64,000 nucleotides of DNA from Calothrix parasitica NIES-267 (lineage in GTDB: Bacteria; Cyanobacteriota; Cyanobacteriia; Cyanobacteriales; Nostocaceae): contig NZ_AP018227.1 in assembly GCF_002368095.1 (NCBI RefSeq), positions 5,280,959 to 5,344,958 on the forward strand, given 5' to 3'. Below the pieces are notes generated by a model. That model did not search any database. It was not told where the DNA came from and saw nothing but the letters and a program-made list of their open reading frames with translations. Positions 1-8,600 of this stretch are shown piece by piece (the first letter of the stretch is position 1; each line of letters opens with the position of its first letter). A program made the position numbers and the translations under genes.

Positions 1-1
1 A

Positions 2-127
2 ACAGGTGAATGCATAAAAACCCTCAGCAACAAACCCTACGCAAACATGAATATCACCAATGCAACAGGATTAACCCCAGAACAAAAGTCCTCACTCAAA
101 GCATTAGGTGCAGTAGAAGATAATTGA
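2..127 (+). CDS. C-terminal end of a WD40/NB-ARC-type protein (partial)
   Basis: The frame is open from the left edge to TGA at 125-127 and encodes about 41 residues. It begins with a WD-blade-like end (TGECIKTL) and ends with NITNATGLTPEQKSSLKALG. From family knowledge, this tail closes many cyanobacterial WD40-repeat and NB-ARC/WD40 proteins, and a similar tail is seen in pentapeptide-repeat proteins. The start and catalytic parts lie outside the window, so the full architecture cannot be judged. Confidence 0.6.
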   Translation, partial: TGECIKTLSNKPYANMNITNATGLTPEQKSSLKALGAVEDN

Positions 128-299
128 AACAGAAAATACTAGTTTTATGTACTATGCAGAAGTTGTAATTAAATGAATCAAAAACCAGAAATATTTATTT
201 TTGCAACCGCCGCGATCGCATCTCAGGAAATCCCAAATTAGTGGGGAAAGCAGTCAGTATTAGGTAATATACTATACTGTAACGACTCCAGATTTAGAA

Positions 300-578
300 A
301 TGGTCCTTTCACCTCAACAAATTCATAATATTCCTGGAAATCATCCTATTCTTAATTATGCTCAACCGCCATTAGATAGTTTTCCTTTCGGCACAATGCT
401 TATAGCACTATGTACATTTAATACCTTTAATAAATTGGCTTTAGGCATTGCAGATAATTTAGCGATGTCAATGTTGGCTGATGCGATAGATGCAGGATGT
501 AGTACGTTTATTGCTCCATCAATAAATTACGGATTATGGAAGCATCCGCAAGTCAAAGTCAATGAAACGCTTAGATAA
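300..578 (+). pseudogene. Flavoprotein (PPC decarboxylase-like) remnant
   Basis: A 92-residue open frame resembles only the central-to-C-terminal part of the flavoprotein/Dfp-like decarboxylase family. It has a TFNTFNKLALGIADNLA stretch followed by a hydrophobic strand and FIAPSINYGLWKHP, typical of the flavin-binding Rossmann-like domain. The N-terminal half of the family is missing, and there is no clear ribosome binding site before the ATG. The sequence upstream (about 180-300) carries only short broken frames. It is most likely a decayed fragment; a short functional protein is less likely. Confidence 0.5.
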
Positions 579-788
579 ATGGTTTTGCTATTGAGTCTGT
601 TAAATCAAAACCTTGAAATATTGATAATATTAGTGCGTCCCGAACTTGAACAATAAATAATTATCTATCGGGATAGTCGGAGTGTATAATAAATTGCTAG
701 CTCAGTGTATTCATTGTGCTAATTGTATAAATATTGCTAATCGCGTCAACATTTTTTATATTTATAGTCAAAACTCTCTACCGAATTA

Positions 789-2315
789 ATGTCACAACTA
801 CTCAACAATCGCTATAAAATAATCCGTATTATTGGACAAGGTGGATTTGGAGAAACTTTTTTAGCAGAAGATACTTATATGCCTTCTGCTGCTCGTTGCG
901 TTATCAAGCAGTTGAAACCAGTAGTAGATAATCCTCAAATATATCAATTAATTCGAGAGCGGTTTCAAAGAGAAGCAGCGATTTTAGAAGAGTTAGGTAA
1001 AGCAAGTTCGCAAATTCCTTCTCTCTTCGCTTACTTTACTGAAGCAGGAGAATTTTATTTGGTGCAAGAATTTATTGAAGGAATAACTCTAACTGATTTG
1101 TTAATGCAAAGCGGACTGCAAAGTGAAAGTTCAGTTAAAGAAATTCTGGTTAGTCTTCTACCTATATTAAGTTATGTTCATAGCAAAGGTATTATTCATC
1201 GGGATATTAAACCAGATAATATTATCCTACGCTCCTCCGATAAACAGCCAGTTTTGATTGACTTCGGAGCAGTTAGAGAAACTGTGGCAACAATGGTAAA
1301 CTCTCAAGGAAATACTACTAGTTCAATTGTTATCGGTACTCCCGGTTTTATGCCTAGCGAACAAGCAGCAGGTAGACCTACATTTTCCAGCGATTTATAT
1401 GCTTTGGGGTTAACAGCTATCTATTTATTAACTGGTAAAATTCCTCAACATTTAGAAACAGATTCTTTAACTGGAGAAATTATTTGGAGACAATACGCTC
1501 CTTCTATTAGTCCTTCCCTTGCAGCAGTACTCGAAAAAGCCATTAACTCGCATCAACGCGACCGCTTTCCTACCGCTGAAGCTATGTTAAAGGCTATACA
1601 AACTGATGCTGCATTAATTCCTCCTACTATCCCCTCCCCTCCTCGTCCAATTTCTCCTACCTTAGTAACAGATACGAATGATAGCTTTAGAAAAAGTACG
1701 ATACCAGCTTCTGATGGTTCTCAAAAAGGCATAATAATTGGTGGAACAATTGCAGGAGGATTAATAGGGGCTTCTATTTTGGCAGGTTTTATTATCAGTA
1801 GCAATTCTTCTAAAGAGGTCGAACAAACAGCAGCAGTTCCAGAAGTTGTCGAATCATCACCAGCACAAACAGTTGAGTCTGTCCCCAACATTAGTGCTAC
1901 ACCTAAAGCTGAAAATATACAACCTCAACCAGTTACGACACCTGCATTGTCACAACCTACACCTCAAATCAAAACTCAACAAGCAATTCAGTCTTCGCAA
2001 CCAGTTACACAGAATCAGACTCAGCCTCAAGATTATTACTTTATTGCAGATTCTGCTTTTGCAGATATAGGTAGTGCTTCTAAAGAAGTTAGTCGCTTGC
2101 AAGCACGAGGCTACAATGGAGCGGGAATGTTTTGGATTAAGGATTATCCCAATTTATCAAATAAATCTTTGTATCAAGTTTATCCTGCTAAATTCCCTAA
2201 TCGTAGTAGCTGTAGAAATTTTCTGCAAAACTACGCTCGAATTAAATCACAAGCTTACTGCGTCTTTGGCTCAAGTAATCGTAATGCTTCTCCCGATAGG
2301 TTTTATGCCAATTAG
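789..2315 (+). CDS. Membrane-anchored Ser/Thr protein kinase
   Basis: This is a Hanks-type kinase of 508 residues. Visible motifs are the glycine-rich loop GQGGFGET (16-23), the ATP-binding Lys40, the catalytic loop HRDIKPDN (137-144), the DFG at 158-160 and a GTPGFMPSEQ activation segment near 183-192. One hydrophobic glycine-rich span (about 314-337) should anchor it in the membrane. A Pro/Gln/Thr-rich linker follows, then a C-terminal domain of about 80 residues (YYFIADSAFADIG onward) outside, which may be a sensor. This is the usual PknB-like topology of cyanobacterial kinases. It sits alone, with about 210 bp of non-coding sequence before it. All catalytic residues are present, so it should be active; its substrates are unknown. 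Confidence 0.93.
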   Translation: MSQLLNNRYKIIRIIGQGGFGETFLAEDTYMPSAARCVIKQLKPVVDNPQIYQLIRERFQREAAILEELGKASSQIPSLFAYFTEAGEFYLVQEFIEGITLTDLLMQSGLQSESSVKEILVSLLPILSYVHSKGIIHRDIKPDNIILRSSDKQPVLIDFGAVRETVATMVNSQGNTTSSIVIGTPGFMPSEQAAGRPTFSSDLYALGLTAIYLLTGKIPQHLETDSLTGEIIWRQYAPSISPSLAAVLEKAINSHQRDRFPTAEAMLKAIQTDAALIPPTIPSPPRPISPTLVTDTNDSFRKSTIPASDGSQKGIIIGGTIAGGLIGASILAGFIISSNSSKEVEQTAAVPEVVESSPAQTVESVPNISATPKAENIQPQPVTTPALSQPTPQIKTQQAIQSSQPVTQNQTQPQDYYFIADSAFADIGSASKEVSRLQARGYNGAGMFWIKDYPNLSNKSLYQVYPAKFPNRSSCRNFLQNYARIKSQAYCVFGSSNRNASPDRFYAN

Positions 2316-2524
2316 GAAGTATGCTTTATCTTACGAAAAAGGTTTTCAGTTTTGTTCCCTTCAAACTCTACAACGTGCAGCGGATTACCGCAAAATTAAA
2401 CCGTTAGAGTGATTATATAAAAACGATAGCGAAAAGGCGATCGCCTTTTTCAAAGCATTGATTTGGGATGTTCGCGGGAAGTTGGTAGGGAAGTTATAGC
2501 AGTATACTGGTGGGGTTAATAGTA

Positions 2525-2592
2525 ATAGTTTTAGTCGTGATGGGAAGTGAATTGTTATTGCTTTTAATGATGGTACGGCTGAAGTTTGGTAA
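2525..2592 (+). pseudogene. WD40 repeat remnant
   Basis: Translated in the frame of 2527, this reads SFSRDGK-stop-IVIAFNDGTAEVW-stop, a recognisable single WD40 blade (FSPDGK..IV.A..DGTA.VW) broken by a stop codon. The surrounding stretch (2316-2905) has no intact gene. A minus-strand open frame over it looks spurious. It is probably the relic of a WD40-repeat gene related to the one ending at 127. Confidence 0.5.
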
Positions 2593-2794
2593 TTGCTATC
2601 TTCCATCAAGCATAAAACTTAAAAATCAAATATAAGAATTGTTCTCGGCATTATAAATAAATTTAAAGGGGAATCAAATATGCTTTATTCTCCTTTTTTA
2701 TCAGAAATCATTTTAGATATACATCATTGCATTTTTTTGGTCACCTAATTAATTTTCCCATAATCACTTGAATTTGAACGATATACAGGCAAGT

Positions 2795-2837
2795 TGTCAT
2801 AAAAATGCAAAATTGAAATGCTCCTCTGCGATACATA
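2795..2837 (+). repeat. 43-bp upstream repeat, copy 1
   Basis: These 43 bases are identical to 11638-11680, in the same orientation. Both copies lie shortly before a gene start (69 bp before 2906 here; 32 bp before 11712 there), and both sit in otherwise unrelated sequence. After the exact match both continue with a short similar AGAAG stretch. This could be a shared promoter/operator or leader, or a small dispersed element. Confidence 0.75.
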
Positions 2838-2905
2838 TACAGAAGCGTTGAAAAGTCTTTGTAAAAAAGACTGCTAATGTCGTATCGAATGAATCGAAAT
2901 AGCCT

Positions 2906-3271
2906 ATGCTACATTTTCTGTTCTCTGTGGTAATCCAAATCATCGCTTGGGGTTTTCAAATCGCATTCATGTTGCTACAAATCCTTGTACCCTGGTTTTT
3001 TCGTCATGCTTTTTACTTCAGTAATGGTTTGTTATTTGCTGTTTTAGCCCCTATGCTTCAACTTCATATTGATGCTTTAGTGGCTTTTGGTATTGGAGTA
3101 CTAGTTGCAGTGATACTTGATTGGTTTTTAATCAATTTGGATTTACTTTATCGACAAATTTTGTTTGGAATTACAGGTTTCGCAGCCGGTTGGTGTTTAG
3201 ATATGGGACTTTTTCCACCTCTAGCTTTGGCTGGTTTATCAGTTTGGCAATCACAACATTCTTTATACTAA
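2906..3271 (+). CDS. Small multi-spanning membrane protein
   Basis: This 121-residue, very hydrophobic protein has about four membrane spans: around 3-30, 40-55, 60-78 and 85-110. No known family is recognised. It lies 23 bp before the VirD4/TraD-like ATPase on the same strand, an arrangement suggesting it is the membrane partner or anchor for that ATPase. The ATPase itself starts with a single hydrophobic stretch. The 43-bp repeat at 2795 lies just upstream and may drive the pair. Confidence 0.7.
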   Translation: MLHFLFSVVIQIIAWGFQIAFMLLQILVPWFFRHAFYFSNGLLFAVLAPMLQLHIDALVAFGIGVLVAVILDWFLINLDLLYRQILFGITGFAAGWCLDMGLFPPLALAGLSVWQSQHSLY

Positions 3272-3294
3272 ATGCTCTTAATTGAAAAGATGAT

Positions 3295-4752
3295 ATGGTT
3301 CAACCTCAGCATTCAAAAGCCTTACGCAATCAAATTATTCCTAGTGCGCTCTGTGGAGGTTTATTAGGCTGGGCTATTGGGGTTTATACTTCAACTCGTG
3401 ACTTATCAACTTTTATCTTAGCTGGAAGTGGAACCACTACAGTACTAACGGTTTTGGTGAATCGGCGTAAACAACAGCCAGGTGAAATCGATGGACGAAA
3501 AGAGGTTACTGCTCAGAAGCTTAATAAAGCCCTACAAAAACAACAAAGTCAATTTCGGGGTTTGGTAAATGAACCACGGTTGCAGTTGGGTGATATTAAA
3601 TTAACTACAGAACAAGAGTCCCTGAGCTTTTTTATCATAGGTCGTCCTGGCTCCGGGAAGACGCAATCAATACTTCAGTTACTAAATACTTTGCGACAGC
3701 GTTCTGATTTTCGAGTTGTGATTTTAGATCGTGCTGGGGAAATGCTGCCATATTTTTACCGTAAAGACGATTTAATTTTTAATCCTTTAGACGAGCGTTC
3801 GGTTGCTTGGAGTCATACCCAAGAAATGCAATATCTTCAACCAGAAGAAATTGTTAATTCATTTATGCCAGTTCCAGAAGATGTTAGAGAACCAATTTGG
3901 CATCGACAAGCCCAATTAATGCTAGCGAATATATGGAAAAGAACAGCTAATAATGAGGAAGTTTGGCAAGTTCTCAATAGTAGCTCAGAGGATATTAAGT
4001 CTTTTTTAGTAGGAACACCTGCAATACGGTGTTTTGATGACCCTAGATTAGCAGCAAGCGTCAGGTTTACTTTAGGAGATGCCACTAAGTGCTACGAGTA
4101 TTTAAGCGACTTAGGAGAAAAGTTTAGTTTTTATGAATACGGACGCAACAACGACCCTCGGTGGCTATTTTTACCCTTATTTGAAGGACAAACACAGACT
4201 TTAAAAACACCATTGAGTGCAGCTATCGATTTAGTGATTCGCGGTATTCTTAGCAAAAATCAATATCCGCAAATGAAGACAGCGATTGTGATTGATGAAC
4301 TGGGAGCATTACAAAAATTGCCTACTTTAGAAAGCTTTTTATCCCAAGGACGTAAATTTGGCGGTACTGGTATCATTGGTACTCAAACAGATGCTCAGGT
4401 GATTAAAACCTATGGTGAGGAGCCAACACGGATTCTGTTACAAAACACATTTACAAAATTAATACTTAACTGTCCCGATGCAAAAACTAGCGAGCGGATG
4501 GCGGATTTGATTGGTAAGCGTCGTTATTGGGAAACTCATATAGCAACTAATCATAGTTTTGCAAAGCGAGAATGGAGAGAAGATATTCGTCAGGAAAAGC
4601 AAGAGGAATACACCGTTCAACCTACAGAACTTCAAATGTTGCCAAACCTGAAAGGTTATTTAGTGATTGGTGGGGATAATCCAGTTGCTAAAATTCGGGT
4701 TCCAATTTACAACCAAACACCAATAGCAAAAGCTTTTATCCCCCGCTCTTAA
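3295..4752 (+). CDS. VirD4/TraD-like type IV coupling ATPase
   Basis: This 485-residue P-loop ATPase has Walker A GRPGSGKT (116-123), Walker B IVIDE (331-335) followed by LGALQKLP, and a conserved GRKFGGTGIIGTQTDAQ sensor region (about 352-368). These are hallmarks of the TraD/TrwB/VirD4 coupling-protein branch of the FtsK-HerA class. An N-terminal hydrophobic region (about 15-55) should anchor it in the inner membrane. Such proteins bring DNA substrates to a type IV secretion channel. No relaxase is recognisable nearby, so it may belong to a mobile element whose other genes lie elsewhere, or act in a defence role. It follows the small membrane protein at 2906 and precedes a nuclease-like gene. 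Confidence 0.85.
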   Translation: MVQPQHSKALRNQIIPSALCGGLLGWAIGVYTSTRDLSTFILAGSGTTTVLTVLVNRRKQQPGEIDGRKEVTAQKLNKALQKQQSQFRGLVNEPRLQLGDIKLTTEQESLSFFIIGRPGSGKTQSILQLLNTLRQRSDFRVVILDRAGEMLPYFYRKDDLIFNPLDERSVAWSHTQEMQYLQPEEIVNSFMPVPEDVREPIWHRQAQLMLANIWKRTANNEEVWQVLNSSSEDIKSFLVGTPAIRCFDDPRLAASVRFTLGDATKCYEYLSDLGEKFSFYEYGRNNDPRWLFLPLFEGQTQTLKTPLSAAIDLVIRGILSKNQYPQMKTAIVIDELGALQKLPTLESFLSQGRKFGGTGIIGTQTDAQVIKTYGEEPTRILLQNTFTKLILNCPDAKTSERMADLIGKRRYWETHIATNHSFAKREWREDIRQEKQEEYTVQPTELQMLPNLKGYLVIGGDNPVAKIRVPIYNQTPIAKAFIPRS

Positions 4753-4791
4753 TACAGTTGCGTCTACTTTAATAGATATCTACAGGAAGAC

Positions 4792-5427
4792 ATGAACCAT
4801 TCTGACGAGAATTTAATTTCATCAAGCCAAGGTAATCGCAAAAATTGCCTACATCGTCACACTTATGATGCTCAAGATGGGCAAGAAATGAGTGAGTTTT
4901 ACAATCGACAAGAAACAAGCCAAGATAAAAGATTTATTTCTCAGACAATGGGTGAGTCGATGGGAGATAAATATGTCACTGAAAAACTAGGTTATCAAGT
5001 AGTGTTTGACGGTGACGAGAAATCAATTCCTCAAGGTATTGATGGCTTGTATCGCGATTCAAGAACCAATGAATTGGTAATTGTGGAGTTCAAAGGGCAG
5101 AACTCTTGTGAAAGTAAATTACAAAAGCGCCATGATTGGAGTATTGAAACCTGTAAAAAAATAACTCATTCTCATCCCCCGTATCCTTACAGTCAAGTTT
5201 CTGAATACGAACAAAGTTTAGCTAGGGAGATACTGAGAAATTATGATGCTGGGAAGCGAATCAGGTACGAAGTAATACGCACGGAAATTGACTTAAAGAC
5301 AAATGAGTTAACGTCCCAATTAGAAAAGCAAACCTATTTAGAACAAGGCTTAGAACAGTCTTATCCAGTACAAGATATTTCTCAAGAAGGGCTAACTCAG
5401 GATATGGATTGGGGTATGAGTTTGTGA
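4792..5427 (+). CDS. PD-(D/E)XK-like nuclease-fold protein
   Basis: A protein of 211 residues. The middle carries GIDGLYRD followed about 10 residues later by LVIVEFKGQ, the D...ExK pattern of the restriction-endonuclease-like fold. Upstream GESMGDKYVTEKLGY fits the first helix with its acidic residue. A hydrophilic N-terminus of about 45 residues and a Gln/Glu-rich C-terminal tail flank this core. A good ribosome binding site (AGGAAG) precedes the ATG. It lies 39 bp after the coupling ATPase in the same direction, so a DNA-processing role is plausible. Some polymorphic-toxin nucleases look similar. The exact family is not recognised. Confidence 0.6.
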   Translation: MNHSDENLISSSQGNRKNCLHRHTYDAQDGQEMSEFYNRQETSQDKRFISQTMGESMGDKYVTEKLGYQVVFDGDEKSIPQGIDGLYRDSRTNELVIVEFKGQNSCESKLQKRHDWSIETCKKITHSHPPYPYSQVSEYEQSLAREILRNYDAGKRIRYEVIRTEIDLKTNELTSQLEKQTYLEQGLEQSYPVQDISQEGLTQDMDWGMSL

Positions 5428-5507
5428 ATTTGCGGGAAATATAATACTTAGGTATAAATCGGGATTATTAGCATAAAGAAATCTTGAACTAATTGCTAGT
5501 TTATAGT

Positions 5508-5522
5508 GACTATACTATAGTC
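5508..5522. promoter_or_regulatory. 15-bp palindrome upstream of the CHAT gene
   Basis: GACTATACTATAGTC is a perfect palindrome around a central C. It lies about 115-130 bp before the start chosen for the large CHAT protein and in AT-rich sequence that could hold its promoter. It may be an operator; no bound regulator can be named. Confidence 0.35.
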
Positions 5523-5638
5523 AATTCTGCACGAATTAAACCATAATTTACGGAATGGGTGGGAAAAACTCTACTCATTCTCTACCCCAAATATTTTTTA
5601 TTGTCTTAGATAGAAGATTAATTTCTTGCTTCAAAATC

Positions 5639-8600
5639 ATGTCACAACATTCCTACGCGCAACAACAACTAATTAATTGCCCTTACTGTCAACATCAGTT
5701 TGAAGCAGATATTTGGCTAATCATTAATATTAAGCAAGAACCAGATTTAGTAAAAAAAATAAAGCAGAATAGTTTCAATCAGCTAAGTTGTCCTAGCTGT
5801 AGTGGAGTACTGCAAGCAGTTGATGCTCCTCTGTTATTGTATCGACCAGATGACACACCACATTTGTTATTTTCTCCAGCACAAGGAATCAGTCAAGAAG
5901 TAAAAAGTCAATTAGTAGAAAGATTACGCGATAATTTAGGGATAGAATGGCAAGATAATTGGTTACAAAGATTGCAAGAAATACCTAAAACTTCGTTACC
6001 TGTAGTATTTGAACAAGGGTTAGACATTGCATTAAAGCAAATACAGCAGAAACTAGAAGAAGGAGTCTCCGGACTAATTGAGAATTTAATTAATATCAAT
6101 ACTGAAGAAGAAAACGAAAAATACTGGCAGATTTTAGGTAAACTACTGCAAGCAGAATGGAACTGTGATGGTGAGAGTGAAATAGTTTGGTCGGTAATTG
6201 AGCAATATCGAGATAGGTTTAATGATAATTTTGTTCTAATGTTACAACAGTGGACAAATCAACAGTTTGCGGAATTATCAAGTCAACCACAAATAGCAGA
6301 AATGCTCGCAGAAATATTAGAAAAACTTTGTGTTAGCATATTCAATTTTTCTGGAGGATGTAGCTCTAGAGAGTACCAGGTGCTTATCACAGTTTCTCAA
6401 ATTGTTTTGGCGTTTCGCACGCAAACCAAAAACTTTGAAAAGCAAGCACAAAATTTGAATTACTTAGGCGCTGCCTATCTCTGTTTAGTTGAAAAATCAA
6501 TAGATGAGGAATCAAATTTACGAAAAGCGATTTATTCTTACCAAGAATCCACTTATGTGTATAGGCATCTACATTTGAATGAAGACTTATCCACTAGTTT
6601 GCATAATCTGGGAATTGCTTACCGCTATTTAGCGGACATTCCCATAGATGAGGAATTTAATTTACAACAAGCTATTAGCTATCATAAACAATCTGCTGAA
6701 ATTTGTCAGCAATTGAACTTGATTAAAGACTTATCTAATAATTTACTTAATATAGGAGTTGCCTACTGTAAATTAGCCATAATTGGAATAGATAAAGAAT
6801 CAAATTTGCGAAAAGGGATTGATTATTATAAAAAGTCTATCAATATCGCTACGAAATTGAGCTTAACTAAAGTTTTATGTCTGAGTTTACATAATTTAGG
6901 CAATGCATACGATGCGTTAGCTAAAATTGGTACAAATGAAGAATCTGATTTACGAAAAGCGATTGATTATTATCAACAATCTACAAATATTTGTTGGCAT
7001 TTAGACTTAAAAGAAATTTTATCTAGTAATTTGAGTTATTTAGGTAATGCTTACAGTAAAATAGCAGAAATTGCCATAGATAAAGAATCTGATTTACGAA
7101 AAGCGATTGATTACTATCAACAATCTAATGATATGAGAACAGAGTTGGGCTTAGATAAAGACTTTGCTCATACCTTAAATAATTTAGGTTTTGCCTATTT
7201 TAAATTATCAGGAATTGTAGTTAATGTAGTTGGTAAAGAATTTAATTTACGAAGAGCAATTGATTACTATCAACAATCTGCTGATATGAGAACACAGTTA
7301 GGGTTACATGAAGACTTTGCTCATACCTTAAATAATTTAGGTTTTACCTACTTGAAATTATCAGGAATTGTAGTTGACGTAGTTGATGAAGAATTTAATT
7401 TACGAAGAGCAATTGATTACTATCAACAATCTGCTGATATGAGAACACAGTTAGGGTTACATGAAGACTTTGCTCATACCTTAAATAATTTAGGTTTTGT
7501 CTATTTTAAATTATCAGGAATTGTAGTTGACGTAATTGACGAAGAATTTAATTTACGAAGAGCAATTGATTATTATCAAGAATCTGCTGATATATACAAA
7601 AAATTGAATTTAGAACAAAATTTATCTCATACTTTAAATAATCTAGATACTGCATATTACCATCTTAATAAAATCACTGTAAATGGAAAGTATGGCTCAA
7701 GCCAAGATATTGATAATCATCAACAATATACTAATATACTAGCAGAAGAAGAGATGACAGATGATACATTAATAGTAATGTTACATCTGGCAAAGAGAAT
7801 TCGGGTTGCTACGTTAATAGAGAATTTAATTCATATTGATATCAAAGAAGTAAACGATGAATACTTGAAAATTTTAGGAGAAATTCTGCAAGCACAATGG
7901 AAATATGGTAATGAGAGTAAAATAGTTTGGTCAGTAATTGAGCAATATCAAGATAGATTTGATGATAGTTTTATTTTGGCTTTGGAGCAATGGATAAATA
8001 GGCAGTTTACAGAATTAGCTGACTTTCCAATAGTAGCAGAAATGCTATCAAAATTACTGGAGAACTTTTGTATTAGCATATTTAATTATCCTAAAGGTTG
8101 TAGTTTTTATGAAAATAAAGTTATTATTGCAATTTCTCAAATTTCTTTAGAATTTCATATCCAAACCAACAATTTAGATAAACAGGCACAAGATTATCAT
8201 AATTTAGCTTCTGCCCACTGTAAAATAGCAGAAATTGGTATAGATGCGGAATTAAATTTAAGAAAAGGAATAGATTATTACCAACAATCTGCTGATATTA
8301 GAATGCAGTTGGGATTAAATCAAGATTTATCTTATACTTTAATTTCTTTAGGTGATGCTTATGTTTTGCTGGCTATGATTGGTATAGATGCAGAATCTAA
8401 TTTAAGAAAAGGAATAGATTATTACCAACAATCTGCCGATATTAGAATGCAGTTGGGCTTAGAACAAGAGTTATCTTATACTTTTATTGATTTAGGTATT
8501 GCTTACTGTAAGCTAGCAGAAATTGGTATAGATACAGAATCTAATCTATATAAAGCAATTGATTACCATCAACAATCTGCTAATATCTCTACAAAATTGG

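Larger units (their letters stand above)
2316..2905. other. Intergenic stretch with relics and a repeated element
   Basis: There is no convincing gene. The stretch holds a HIP1-type octamer near 2439, a WD40 relic, and a 43-bp sequence at 2795-2837 that recurs upstream of the vWA gene. The last 70 bases before the membrane-protein ATG at 2906 probably hold its promoter, but no clear -10/-35 pair stands out. Confidence 0.5.
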
